This document shows, one piece after another, positions 42,971 through 52,404 of a DNA stretch of 64,000 bases. This DNA comes from Haliscomenobacter sp033763495 (lineage in GTDB: Bacteria; Bacteroidota; Bacteroidia; Chitinophagales; Saprospiraceae), in the NCBI RefSeq assembly GCF_033763495.1, contig NZ_JANRKL010000193.1, positions 1 to 64,000 of the forward strand, in the 5' to 3' direction. The first letter of the stretch is position 1, and each line of letters starts with the position of its first letter. A program made the position numbers and the translations under genes. Under the pieces are notes generated by a model, which did no database searches, was not told the origin of the DNA, and was given only the letters and a program-made list of their open reading frames with translations.

Positions 42971-44257
42971 CTATTTATGAATCAGAGGCGTAAATTCCCC
43001 TTCACTTTTGGCTACTACAATGGTTGCCACTGCATTCCCAATGAGGTTGGTGATTGCTCTGGCCTCGGACATGAAGCGATCCACACCCACCAGCAGCCCC
43101 AAACCCTCGATCGGTATTTGGGGAAATGAAGACAAAGTAGACGCCAAAACGATAAATCCACTTCCGGTGACCCCAGCGGCACCTTTGGAAGTCAATATTA
43201 GAATGCCAATGATGTACAATTGTTCTTGAATACTCAGCTTTACCCCAAAAACCTGGGCAATAAACAGTACCGACATCGACAAATAGATGCTGGTTCCGTC
43301 CAAATTGAAGGAATAGCCAGTGGGAATGATCAGTCCAGCAGCTTGTTTGGAAGCGCCGTAGCGTTCCATTTTTTCAATCATGCGCGGTAGCACTGATTCC
43401 GAGGAGGAAGTGCCCAATACAATCAAAATTTCTTCTTTGATGAAGCCCAGTAATTTCCACAAACTGATTTTGGAAAAATAACAAATGAGGTTCAACACCA
43501 CAAAAATGAACAAGGCCATGGTGATGTAAACCGTCAGCATGAGCATGGCAAGTGGTTTGAGGGTAGCCAGTCCATATTTACCTACCGTGTAGGCCATCCC
43601 ACCAAATGCACCCAAGGGGGCCAGTACCATGATCATGGCCATGATTTTGAACAAGACCTGTAGAATTTTATCAAAAGTTTTGAGCAACCCGTGCCCGGTA
43701 TCCCCCAACTGAGCAATCCCGATGCCAAAAAGGATGGAAAAGAACAATACCTGCAACAAATTCCCCTCCGCAAAAGCACCCAACACATTGGGGGGCACAA
43801 TTTCGGTGATGTGATCTACCCAGGTTTTTTCCTTACTTTTTTCCACGTACTCACTGACGTCGCCACTGTTGAGATGCGCGGTATCCAGGCCAGCACCCGG
43901 TTGAATCAGATTGGAAACCACCAAACCAATGAACAAGGCCAGGGTGGTAACTGTGATAAAATACAATAGGGCTTTGCCTCCAATACGCCCAAACTGTCGG
44001 ATGTCGCTCACCTTGCCAATACCCGTCACAATGGTCAAAAATATGATGGGCGCAATGACCATCTTGATCATGTTGATAAAGGTTTTGGCGATGGGCTGCA
44101 TAGCTTCTCCCGTTTTTGGGAAAAAAGCGCCCAACAGCACCCCCAGCGCAATGGCTACCAACACCCTGAACGTAAGGTTGTTGTAAAATCGTTTGGGCCG
44201 CGTTTGTTGGACTTCCGGCCCTTCTGCGTTTGGGTCGGGGATGTAGGATTGGATCAT
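42971..44257 (-). CDS. Dicarboxylate/amino acid:cation symporter (DAACS family)
   Basis: A 428-aa secondary transporter of the GltP/DctA family. The TM7/HP2 region GASKQAAGLIIPTGYSFNLDGT carries the family's substrate/cation-binding motif NLDGT, and the SSSESVLP motif (the serine-rich HP1 tip) is present. Imports dicarboxylates, aspartate or glutamate with Na+ or H+. The substrate cannot be told from sequence alone. It sits 7 bp upstream of the MoxR ATPase, so they may share a transcript. Confidence 0.93.
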   Translation of the reverse strand: MIQSYIPDPNAEGPEVQQTRPKRFYNNLTFRVLVAIALGVLLGAFFPKTGEAMQPIAKTFINMIKMVIAPIIFLTIVTGIGKVSDIRQFGRIGGKALLYFITVTTLALFIGLVVSNLIQPGAGLDTAHLNSGDVSEYVEKSKEKTWVDHITEIVPPNVLGAFAEGNLLQVLFFSILFGIGIAQLGDTGHGLLKTFDKILQVLFKIMAMIMVLAPLGAFGGMAYTVGKYGLATLKPLAMLMLTVYITMALFIFVVLNLICYFSKISLWKLLGFIKEEILIVLGTSSSESVLPRMIEKMERYGASKQAAGLIIPTGYSFNLDGTSIYLSMSVLFIAQVFGVKLSIQEQLYIIGILILTSKGAAGVTGSGFIVLASTLSSFPQIPIEGLGLLVGVDRFMSEARAITNLIGNAVATIVVAKSEGEFTPLIHK

Positions 44258-44400
44258 AGATTTCGGTGCTTGTTAGACTTTACGAACAGAAGGTGGCTCG
44301 GTCAGAACGAGTGCATTAACCCATAAATTCTGTTGCGTAAATATAACCGAAAATCTGAGGGTTTTGCGGAAGGGCTACAATTGAAGCACATTTTTTTGAT

Positions 44401-44835
44401 TCAACTCTGTAAAAAATCTACTATAATAAATTGTTCACCATCCTGGATCGGGTATACACCTTCGGGAATACAAATATTCGTGGTTTCCAATGCTGTTGAT
44501 AGGTGGTCCGAAAATGCAAAAGCCTCTTCCAAACAAAAATACCCACCGGCAAAACGCAGTGCGTACTGCTCTGGCATAATCGAACTTTTTAAAAATGTAA
44601 AACGAATCGTCGAAGAATTAACCACTTGCAGATAAGCCAAACTCGCACCACAAGGCGCCTTACCTGCCTGATAATCAGGAGAATCTACCGCATTGATTTT
44701 ACAAATGCCCATACCCTTGCAGTCTCTACTACTTAAACCATACACCACTTCTGCCAAAATCCGGGTTTGAGGCCCTTTTCTGTCAGCTATTCTGGAGCCA
44801 CTGTCTATTGCTTGGATTGAAGTACGCTTGGTCAT
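44401..44835 (-). CDS. Small Cys-containing protein of unknown function
   Basis: A 144-aa protein with no signal peptide or membrane segment. It has four cysteines of note: DCKGMGICKINA (about residues 38-49), then APCGAS and FCLEEA, and ends QFIIVDFLQS. I recognise no family. It is divergent from the first of two paralogous helical proteins, with ~270 bp between them. Confidence 0.6.
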   Translation of the reverse strand: MTKRTSIQAIDSGSRIADRKGPQTRILAEVVYGLSSRDCKGMGICKINAVDSPDYQAGKAPCGASLAYLQVVNSSTIRFTFLKSSIMPEQYALRFAGGYFCLEEAFAFSDHLSTALETTNICIPEGVYPIQDGEQFIIVDFLQS

Positions 44836-44990
44836 TTTTTTTCTTGGCTTTTTAAGGTTTGGGATAACATTTTGTTCAAATGTGAGGTTTAAATTTCAAT
44901 AAAGCAAGGCATTTTTGCCCAAAAATGACCAGCCTAAATGCATAAGAATGTAGTTGCCGACATTTTTTTCGGTAAATCATCGGTCATTTT

Positions 44991-45020
44991 TTTGTAAATT
45001 CCAAAAAAATCCTAATTTTG
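44991..45020 (+). promoter_or_regulatory. Promoter of the helical-protein gene pair
   Basis: TTTG (44991-44994) and TAATTTTG (45013-45020) match the Bacteroidota -33/-7 consensus (18-bp spacing). The transcription start would be near 45027, with a leader of about 80 nt to the ATG at 45109. Confidence 0.68.
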
Positions 45021-45108
45021 AAATTCGGCTAATGAAGTTTTTAAGTTTGGATCTTACCTAAATCGTCTATCATTTGTGCTTTTTGTGGGTTTTTAAATTT
45101 TCTGGTTC

Positions 45109-46614
45109 ATGGAAGAATTCAGAGAGCTGGTTCTATTGTTAAAAAATTACTCAGCCGATCAGCACATTGAGGTATTTGATAGCATTTCTATCAAACAAAT
45201 ACCCTTCTGGGCTAGCAAGTCATTTGAAAATGGGCATGCCGATGGTGATCTTCAGGTAGAACCTAATGCGGAGATGAATGGTCAATCAAAAACAACTAGT
45301 CAGGACTCAGACCAGTCCCGTCAACGACTTTGGAACACCTTGCTGTTTTTGGATTTGACCAAGGAAGATCACCAGGATCCCCAAAGAGTAGCGTACCTGT
45401 GTTGGCAACGACTCGCAGTGTTAAAAACCCTCATGGCTGCAGGGGCCTTCAAATCCTTACGCGAAATTGCCGAGTCCATTCTTCATTTGGCCAAGACCTA
45501 CGAACTTACCACCATTGTGATCGAAACTGCCGCTCAACTTCGGCAATTCAGTGCCTTGTACAATGGCAACATGAATGGATTTGAAAAATATTGCCGCATT
45601 ATTGGTCAATACGAAAGTATACTCCAGGCTGAACAGGCGGCAGAAGATGAGTACTGTGCCTATTTATTTCTTCAAAATCAGGGGATCAGTAGCCCCCAAT
45701 TTCTAGCTAAACAGGCAAAAGAAGCTTGTCAGAGACTCCAAATTCACGCGCAGTCTTGCTTCAGCAGCGCTTTTGTGCTCAATTTTTACTTTCTGAAACT
45801 TCAGGCTGCTTTTCTGGAGTCTGAATGGGAGGAAGTTGTACAAATCAGCAACCAGGCTACCCAACTGTTGAACCGCAAAAGTATATCCAGCCCCGCAAAA
45901 ATCAGTGCTTTTTTCCTAAGCAAAGCCCTGGGCTGGGCCAACCTGGGTAAACTTGATCAAGCTCTGGTGGCATTGAATACGGCCATTGCCGACGAAGTAG
46001 CAGGTAGCTCCAATTGGTATCGCCTGCAAGAAATGAAACTGACCTGGCTGTTACACCTGGACAAACATGCTGAGGCACTTGACCTAACCAAAAATTTAAA
46101 CCTAAAAAATAGATACCCAGAATGGCCTTTGGAGCAAAAGCAATTGTACAACAGTATTTTGTTGTGTTTAATCGACACAGGAGAGCTTCCTATCTCGAAC
46201 CGGGTCAAGGGCATGTTGATGGCCAATTGCCTACCCTTTCGCAGTTTGTATTTACCTGAACTAAATAGTACCAATTTAGACAGCAAAGCTGCCTTATTGC
46301 TGGTGCAAGTGCCCAAATGGGTACAAAGTGGGGCAAGTGGGCAAGTGGCAAATTGGTTTCAAAAATACCTGAGCTTAAGTGGCGCTTGTATGCCCCATGC
46401 TGCGCGTATACAAACCTTGATCACCAGTTTGCTAGAAATTGAAATGGGGAAAAATCCGGCCATGGTGGCACAAGAAGGTATAAGGCATTTGAAAAACCTG
46501 CCCCTGGATTACAGCAGTCCAGAAGCAGCTCCGGAAATTATCCGAGTTGAACAAATTTTTCATATGCTGATTGAAATTCAATCAAACGCTGTTTGTAGTA
46601 AGTCAAACCCATAA
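45109..46614 (+). CDS. Helical solenoid-type protein, orphan paralogue 1
   Basis: A 501-aa soluble, mostly alpha-helical protein, probably TPR- or HEAT-like, with no recognised family. It shares the order and some motifs of the following gene: LLFLD near residue 84 in both, VLKTLM versus FQTLV, and EVAGSSNWY versus EIEGSRNWF. This points to duplication and divergence. No signal peptide or catalytic motif is seen. A role in scaffolding or in an unknown lineage-specific process is possible only by inference. 35 bp separates it from the paralogue. Confidence 0.75.
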   Translation: MEEFRELVLLLKNYSADQHIEVFDSISIKQIPFWASKSFENGHADGDLQVEPNAEMNGQSKTTSQDSDQSRQRLWNTLLFLDLTKEDHQDPQRVAYLCWQRLAVLKTLMAAGAFKSLREIAESILHLAKTYELTTIVIETAAQLRQFSALYNGNMNGFEKYCRIIGQYESILQAEQAAEDEYCAYLFLQNQGISSPQFLAKQAKEACQRLQIHAQSCFSSAFVLNFYFLKLQAAFLESEWEEVVQISNQATQLLNRKSISSPAKISAFFLSKALGWANLGKLDQALVALNTAIADEVAGSSNWYRLQEMKLTWLLHLDKHAEALDLTKNLNLKNRYPEWPLEQKQLYNSILLCLIDTGELPISNRVKGMLMANCLPFRSLYLPELNSTNLDSKAALLLVQVPKWVQSGASGQVANWFQKYLSLSGACMPHAARIQTLITSLLEIEMGKNPAMVAQEGIRHLKNLPLDYSSPEAAPEIIRVEQIFHMLIEIQSNAVCSKSNP

Positions 46615-46649
46615 AATACCCATGCTATTGTTAATCAAATCACTGTAAA

Positions 46650-48167
46650 ATGGAAGACCTAAAAGAGTTTGCCCAGGTCATCGATGGATATAAATTGCGC
46701 CAAATCGAAGTGCTGACCAGACCACTTCGCACAGAAGTACCAGAAACGCGCTACAGAATCATGTACCATGCCCTGGCCGAGGGGCAGGTACGCGATGAAT
46801 TGGATGGAGCTAAATTGTTGGGATTGGATGTAAAAGGCCGTCCTTTCCGGCGGTTTTTAATGGAATTCCGACGGCGTTTGTTTGCTCCATTGTTGTTTTT
46901 AGATACAGAAAGCAGTCCAAACTTCAACGCTACCCAAAAAGCCAATTTTGAGTGCCTGCGCAAACTAGCTACATTCCAGACCCTCGTGTACCGCCATTGC
47001 CCTGAAAACGCCCAGATTCTTGCCAAATCCATCATCGAAGTGGCCATCAACAATGACGTGACTCTGGTCGCCCTCGAAATGGCTACTTTTTTAAAACGGT
47101 ACTATGTTGAACGGGTGCCCGATTCAGATCAATACCTTTATTACAAAGAATGCGAGGAAAGGTTGCGCCTGGATTGGATAGCGGAAAACAAGGCCATGGA
47201 GAGTTACCAGGCCGTCATCGCTCCATCTGTAAAATATAAATCAACCCAGCTACAAATCTCAAAGCGCGCACAGGCTTTGTTGGGTTCCTTGTCCCAGTAC
47301 AAAGAAAAGTGCAACACAATCATTTTTGTGAGCGGGTATTATGCTACAAAATACATCGGGGAGATGTCCAGATTTCGTTGGCATGATGCAATTGCAGTGT
47401 GTGACGAGGCCATCCAAATTTTAGAAAAAAAAGCCTGTACTTCCCCCAGGATTATGGCTGTTTTTAAAGTCCATAAAGTGATCTGTCTGACCATGTTGGA
47501 TCGCTATGCTGAAGCTTTGGATTTGAATTCCGAAGTCATTCAAACTGAAATAGAGGGCTCAAGAAACTGGTTCTTATACCTGGACAACCAGATGCTCGTT
47601 TCGCTAAAGGCGAGTAATTTTCAAGTTGCACATGAGGCTGCTGCAAAAATATATACCAATAAGAACTTTGCAGCAATGCCTGCATCCATCAAAGAGTCCT
47701 GGACTCTTTTGGCTGCTTATTTGATTTTAGCCGACCGCAATCAGGCGATCAACCCGGCTATACAGCTCGAAAAAGTTTTGAATTTCAGGTTGAACAAATT
47801 TTTAAACCAAGTCCCCAACTACTCCAAAGACAAAAAAGGGCTGAATGTACCTATTCTGATTGCTCAGTTTTTGTTCTTGTTGCAAGCCAAGAAGTTTGAC
47901 GAAGCTTACCATAAATTGATCGCACTGCGAAAATACCGGGTGAAGCACTTCAACTCCGAAGATGGTTACTATCGTACCCAACTATTCATCCGGATGTTGT
48001 GCACTGTAGCCAGTTCCTCTTTCTCCAAAAAAGTATTTATTTACAAAACAGCCGACATGATCAAAACAATCAGCAAGATTCCCAAAGGTCATCCTGACCA
48101 GCATTTTAAGATTGAAATTGTCCCTTACGAGCTCTTGTGGCAATGGGTCCTAAATTGCCTGGAATAG
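46650..48167 (+). CDS. Helical solenoid-type protein, orphan paralogue 2
   Basis: A 505-aa paralogue of the preceding protein, soluble and helical with no signal peptide. It begins MEDLKEFAQVIDGYKL, parallel to MEEFRELVLLLKNYSA of paralogue 1, and both have the APLLFLD/NTLLFLD block at similar positions. No known family is recognised. Almost certainly transcribed with paralogue 1. Ends just before a hairpin at 48198. Confidence 0.75.
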   Translation: MEDLKEFAQVIDGYKLRQIEVLTRPLRTEVPETRYRIMYHALAEGQVRDELDGAKLLGLDVKGRPFRRFLMEFRRRLFAPLLFLDTESSPNFNATQKANFECLRKLATFQTLVYRHCPENAQILAKSIIEVAINNDVTLVALEMATFLKRYYVERVPDSDQYLYYKECEERLRLDWIAENKAMESYQAVIAPSVKYKSTQLQISKRAQALLGSLSQYKEKCNTIIFVSGYYATKYIGEMSRFRWHDAIAVCDEAIQILEKKACTSPRIMAVFKVHKVICLTMLDRYAEALDLNSEVIQTEIEGSRNWFLYLDNQMLVSLKASNFQVAHEAAAKIYTNKNFAAMPASIKESWTLLAAYLILADRNQAINPAIQLEKVLNFRLNKFLNQVPNYSKDKKGLNVPILIAQFLFLLQAKKFDEAYHKLIALRKYRVKHFNSEDGYYRTQLFIRMLCTVASSSFSKKVFIYKTADMIKTISKIPKGHPDQHFKIEIVPYELLWQWVLNCLE

Positions 48168-48197
48168 GCGATACCTCAACTCACGAGTAATTAGATT

Positions 48198-48236
48198 ACA
48201 GTGTGGCCATCTACACTAAAGAGATAGCCACACTGT
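48198..48236 (+). terminator. Hairpin after paralogue 2
   Basis: ACAGTGTGGC (48198-48207) and GCCACACTGT (48227-48236) are perfect 10-bp arms with a 19-nt loop, 31 bp after the stop. There is no clear T-tract; it abuts the stop codon of the small minus-strand ORF. Confidence 0.6.
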
Positions 48237-48389
48237 TCAAAGGATTAAATCAACTTCAATTCCAGTACGCTTACCACCTGTTTTTGGCCGACCTACATCT
48301 TGTTGTAATTCCAACAAATTGAACGATTCATTGCGCTCAAAAAGAAGATCGATCAGAATTGTCAACGCATCGGTACATAAAGTTTTCAT
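48237..48389 (-). CDS. 50-aa small ORF of unknown function
   Basis: A possible 50-aa protein (MKTLCTDALTILIDLLFERN..., ending GGKRTGIEVDLIL). A hydrophobic-helical first half and basic tail could suit a small peptide or toxin, but there is no family match and it may be a chance frame. It lies 3' of the solenoid pair, in convergent orientation. A longer in-frame start at 48449 also exists. Confidence 0.35.
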   Translation of the reverse strand: MKTLCTDALTILIDLLFERNESFNLLELQQDVGRPKTGGKRTGIEVDLIL

Positions 48390-48752
48390 AGCTTGATATT
48401 TTGGGTTTGTGATGAAGCTTAATTGCAAAAGCAAATCTATACACTTCACCCAATCCAGTCACGCCACTTTTGCACAATCCAGCACAGGCCATATTTTGAG
48501 TTTCGCCCCAAATTGATGGAAAATGGCTAACCCAAAAAATAAGTATTGCCCAGGCTTTATTAAAAATTATTGCCCAATCAAAAGGGAAGAAAAAAATAAA
48601 ACAGTTGAAATTGTAGACAATTTGAGTTGTTCAAACACGGTTGAACCCTGTAAATCAAATGCTTAATATTTCTAATTTCAAAAAATAACAAAAAACTAAC
48701 CTGTCTTTTTTAGCAGTAGAACGTAACCTGTACTCTGTAAATTTCCCACGTA

Positions 48753-48853
48753 CTTTGTTGAACAAACAAAGAAGGAAGAAAATTCTTCCACATAAGTTCC
48801 TTCTTAATACCTGTTGCCAAAATCCGAAGCGTAGCTCAAGGGCTACGCTTTTT
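48753..48853 (+). ncRNA. Candidate small structured RNA with intrinsic terminator
   Basis: In a gene-free stretch three stems follow one another: CTTTGTT/AACAAAG (48753-48771), GGAAGAA/TTCTTCC (48774-48789) and the strong terminator at 48827-48853. The 5' end is unknown and no classical promoter was recognised, though an AT-rich run with TAACCTG-like words precedes it. It could be a 6S-type or other small RNA; I do not identify the family. Confidence 0.35.
48827..48853 (+). terminator. Rho-independent terminator in the gene-free stretch
   Basis: AAGCGTAGC (48827-48835), a 6-nt loop, GCTACGCTT (48842-48850) and TTT. The stem is perfect over 9 bp. It has no coding gene upstream on the plus strand nearer than 48167. 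Confidence 0.8.
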
Positions 48854-49044
48854 ACAAACGAATTTATACGCCCAATAATAGAACTCTGTAAGTTTATTTG
48901 ATTTTGTACAATATAACACTGTAATTTATAGTGCTTATATTATTCCCAAAGGGGTCCAAATGTAGCGTTTTTTGTCATTGATTTTGTTCCCGCTACAAAT
49001 GGATCCTTTTTTTATTTCCTGATTTCCAGTATCATACCCTGCTT

Positions 49045-50835
49045 TTATTCCACACCAATCCCCATTCGGCGCATCAATACCGAAGCATTAAAACTCTGAC
49101 TGATGCCAGCTTTAAGGGTGTAATCGAAATACAACTCATCACCCTGGATGTCCACTTCCATACACACATTTTGAATCAAGCCGGGGTTTTCAGCTTCCAT
49201 CGCCGTAAGCTCCAGGTCATGGGTGGCAATAAAGCCAGCACTACCATGGCGCAACAATTGCAACATCAAGGCCCGTGAGCCCTGATGCCGATCCCGGGAA
49301 TTGGTACCTTTCAAAATTTCGTCCAAAAGGAAAAATACCCCAACAGGTTGTCCTTGTTGCGCAATTACTGCATCGAGCATAGCCCGCAAGCGGCGCAACT
49401 CAGCATAAAAAGAAGAGGCACTGGCCGAGAGGTCATCCTGTGTACGCATCCCCGTAAACACCAACAAGGGCGGCATACTCAAAGCCTGTGCACATACCGG
49501 TGCGCCCATTTGCGCCAACACCAGATTGACTCCCAGGCTGCGCAACCAGGTACTTTTCCCCGCCATATTCGAGCCAGTGAGCAGTTTCAGGTGCTGTTGA
49601 GTAGGCATCTGCAAGTCGTTGCCGATGCGTCGATTCCCTGGGATCAAAGGGTGCCCCAGTTTTTGGGCCGATAGGCTCGCTTCCTGGTGAATTACCGGAA
49701 AAACCCAGTCTGGCTGGTTGTAGTGTAAGTTGGCTAAACTGTTCAAAGCATCCATTTCTCCCAAAGCCACAAACCATTGGGAAAGGTTTTCTTTGTGTTC
49801 AAACTTCCATTTTTCCAATTGATACACCCATTGCAAGTCCCAAACTCCAATCAAATTTAGGAATATGGCAAAGGGGTTATTGCGCACATTGAGCTGCCCC
49901 AGGTAGTAGGATAATTGACGGATGGCTCGGGAGGCACCAAATTGGGCTTCAGTGTTGCGAAAATGTGCTTGCAGGTTTTGTAGCAAGGGAGTGGTAACCT
50001 CTAACTTTTCAATTTGTTGGATCAGCATCCCGTAGCGAAGCAACCAGCTTTCGGCCTTAGCAGTGTATTCCAGGGTGCGATTGACTAGCTGTAGCGTTTG
50101 GCGGAGCAAAAGGGCCGCAGGCAAAACTGCGAGCAAAATCAGGATCAGCGGATAATTGGGTACAATGACGATCAAGGCCGCTATCCCCCAGATGGGCAAT
50201 AGCCACAGTGCCCAGCGCATCCATTTTTTGCCAAACACAAAAAAAGGCTCATCCATCCATTTTTGCAAAGCCAACTGATACACTTGCTCATCAACTTGTG
50301 CCATGCCATAAGCCCGAAAATGTTGGCGCCAATCGAGTTGGGGACCCAATTCCTGCACTGCCTGCTGCCGTTCCTGTACTTTCTCAGGTTCAGCGGCGGT
50401 CTGTAGCCAATTGGCCAATTGATTAGCACCTGCTGCGGTGGCAGTTCGGTTGCAAAATTGGAAAATTGAATAGGAGCCAAACAAATCCAGGTCGCCGGAA
50501 TAAGGGTGCAATGAGTCAGCGTACTGTTCGCCATCGGCAAATTCCGAAAAATGGTAACCCAACGCAGCCTGTTCTTGCCGATTGACTTCCGCTAAGCGAC
50601 GATGGTGTTGCTCTGCTTCCTGTACCTTACGGTGCCGCAGGATCATCCACAAAAAAAGCGCAATGGCCAAAATCGTCCATGTCAGCGCTAAACTCCAGTG
50701 CTGCTGGGCCAAAAAGATGATCAAAGCGATGGCAAAAACGAAGTACAACAAGCGCCCTAAAGAGAGCAAGTTGTAGCGTTTTTTCAATTGATCGGCCACT
50801 TGCCGAAAGTGTTTCTCTCTTTCCTGATAATTCAT
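49045..50835 (-). CDS. Membrane-associated MutS-family ATPase
   Basis: A 596-aa protein with the MutS ATPase (domain V) at the C-terminus: Walker A LTGSNMAGKSTWLR (about residues 398-412), SFYAELRRL, and LLDEILKGTNSRDR with FIATHDLEL. The N-terminal half has two pairs of hydrophobic helices (about 27-66 and 205-250) and no mismatch-recognition domain. It is the MutS-like family typical of Bacteroidota, and mismatch repair is unlikely. It is divergent from the XRE regulator with only 40 bp between the starts. Confidence 0.82.
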   Translation of the reverse strand: MNYQEREKHFRQVADQLKKRYNLLSLGRLLYFVFAIALIIFLAQQHWSLALTWTILAIALFLWMILRHRKVQEAEQHHRRLAEVNRQEQAALGYHFSEFADGEQYADSLHPYSGDLDLFGSYSIFQFCNRTATAAGANQLANWLQTAAEPEKVQERQQAVQELGPQLDWRQHFRAYGMAQVDEQVYQLALQKWMDEPFFVFGKKWMRWALWLLPIWGIAALIVIVPNYPLILILLAVLPAALLLRQTLQLVNRTLEYTAKAESWLLRYGMLIQQIEKLEVTTPLLQNLQAHFRNTEAQFGASRAIRQLSYYLGQLNVRNNPFAIFLNLIGVWDLQWVYQLEKWKFEHKENLSQWFVALGEMDALNSLANLHYNQPDWVFPVIHQEASLSAQKLGHPLIPGNRRIGNDLQMPTQQHLKLLTGSNMAGKSTWLRSLGVNLVLAQMGAPVCAQALSMPPLLVFTGMRTQDDLSASASSFYAELRRLRAMLDAVIAQQGQPVGVFFLLDEILKGTNSRDRHQGSRALMLQLLRHGSAGFIATHDLELTAMEAENPGLIQNVCMEVDIQGDELYFDYTLKAGISQSFNASVLMRRMGIGVE

Positions 50836-50838
50836 ATT

Positions 50839-50850
50839 GCGAATATTCGC
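50839..50850. promoter_or_regulatory. Palindromic operator candidate between the MutS-like and XRE genes
   Basis: GCGAATATTCGC is a perfect 12-bp palindrome in the 40-bp divergent region. A position next to the regulator's own start suggests autoregulation, which is inference. It resembles no site I know exactly. Confidence 0.5.
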
Positions 50851-50875
50851 TGGAAAAAACTATTTTTAACCCGGT

Positions 50876-52363
50876 ATGAGTACAAAAGCACAAAACGAAC
50901 GGATTCTTTTCGGCTTGAAGGTAAAACAACTTCGACAGCATTTGAACCTATCTTTCGCAGATTTATCGGAGAAGGCAGGGATGTCGGTGTCATACCTCAA
51001 CGAAATTGAAAAGGGGAAAAAATACCCCAAAGGGGAAAAAATCCAAACCCTGGCCAAAGCCCTAAACGTGGCCCCCCAGGATTTGACATCATTTAACGTA
51101 GATGAAAGTTTGGCCCCTGTACACGACTTATTGCAATCCAACTTTCTCAACGAACTTCCTTTAGAGCGTTTTGGCATTGATCTGGCCAAAGTAGTTGAAA
51201 TCATCGCCGGTGCACCCTCCCGGGTTGGGGCATTTATTTCCACCTTGCTGGAGTTGTCGCGCAATTACGCCTTGCGGCAAGAGCATTTTTATTTCAGCGC
51301 ACTGCGCTCTTATCTTGAGCTCAACAACAATTACTTTGATGGCCTCGAAAAAGCGGCCGATCAGTTCCAGTTGGAGTTCCAGATACCCGCCAAACGCCCC
51401 ATGACTGGCGAAAAGCTGCGCAATATTTTGGAGGAAAAATACGACTACATCGTTCACGAAAATGGCTTGGACCGTTATCCCGAGTTGCAGCATTTGCGTT
51501 CTTTGTTCATCCCCAAACGTAAGGAGTTGCTCCTGAGCAGCAAACTTTCTCCTATTCAACGAACTTTTGAATACGGCAAAGAATTGGGTTTTCAATTCCT
51601 CAACATCAAAGAACGGGCTTATACTTCTTCCATTTTACGGGGCCGTACCTTCGAGGAGGTATTGAACCACTCTCAGGCCATTTATTTTTCCGTAGCGCTG
51701 CACTTGCCGCTTAAAGCGATTGTGCAGGATCTGGAGTTGTTTTTCCAGCGCAAAACATGGAACGGCGAAGCCTTCCAGAACATCATCGGCAAGTACGATG
51801 CTACGCCTGAGATGTTTTATCATCGTCTGACCAACCTTCTGCCCGGCTTTTTTGGCATTCGCAAGTTGTTCTTCCTGCGTTTTGTACACGACCCCATTCA
51901 AAACAGTTTCGACGTTGACAAAGAGTTGCACCTCAACCACAAGCACCATCCGCATGGCAATGGGATTTATGAGCACTATTGTCGGCGTTGGGTGTCCATT
52001 GACTTGTTGCAAGAACTGGCCAAACTCAAATTAGCGGGCAAACCTAGTGAGTTGTTGATTCGACCCCAAATTTCACACTACCTCAATACCTCCGACAAAT
52101 ACTTGTGCATCACCGTTGCACGTCCTTCCTATCCTTCACCCAATAAAAATGTGAGCGTAACCATCGGCTTGCTGATTGATGATGAACTGCGTGCTAAAGT
52201 GCAGTTTTTGAACGATCCAAACATCCCTAGCCGTGAAGTGCACACCACTTGCGAGCGCTGCCCGCTCGAAAATTGTGTCGAACGCGCGGCAGAACCCTCG
52301 ATTGTCCAGAAAAAGCAGCAATTTCAACAAATCCAGGAGCGTTTGAATAAGCTGTTGAGTTAG
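50876..52363 (+). CDS. XRE-family regulator of the ScfR/PrpR type
   Basis: A 495-aa transcription regulator. An XRE helix-turn-helix lies at residues ~12-68 (LRQHLNLSFADLSEKAGMSVSYLNEIEKGKK). A large central region similar to the ImmA/IrrE-type domain follows, but the zinc HExxH motif is not visible (a sequence SQAIYFSVALHLP stands in its place). The C-terminal domain has CERCPLENC, a cysteine motif of the ScfR/RamB/PrpR-type regulators of short-chain fatty acid metabolism. The effector is likely an acyl-CoA or similar metabolite, which is inferred from the family. Confidence 0.83.
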   Translation: MSTKAQNERILFGLKVKQLRQHLNLSFADLSEKAGMSVSYLNEIEKGKKYPKGEKIQTLAKALNVAPQDLTSFNVDESLAPVHDLLQSNFLNELPLERFGIDLAKVVEIIAGAPSRVGAFISTLLELSRNYALRQEHFYFSALRSYLELNNNYFDGLEKAADQFQLEFQIPAKRPMTGEKLRNILEEKYDYIVHENGLDRYPELQHLRSLFIPKRKELLLSSKLSPIQRTFEYGKELGFQFLNIKERAYTSSILRGRTFEEVLNHSQAIYFSVALHLPLKAIVQDLELFFQRKTWNGEAFQNIIGKYDATPEMFYHRLTNLLPGFFGIRKLFFLRFVHDPIQNSFDVDKELHLNHKHHPHGNGIYEHYCRRWVSIDLLQELAKLKLAGKPSELLIRPQISHYLNTSDKYLCITVARPSYPSPNKNVSVTIGLLIDDELRAKVQFLNDPNIPSREVHTTCERCPLENCVERAAEPSIVQKKQQFQQIQERLNKLLS

Positions 52364-52404
52364 TTTTTCTACACTTGCGTTTATTACAACAAAACACAAA
52401 AAAA

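Larger units (their letters stand above)
48390..49044. other. Gene-poor stretch
   Basis: This ~650-bp AT-rich stretch has no supported gene. It holds a candidate structured transcript ending at 48853 (separate entry). Around 48900-48945 there is a short imperfect palindrome (CACTGTAATTTATAGTG). Beyond that nothing was recognised until the MutS-like gene. Confidence 0.6.
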
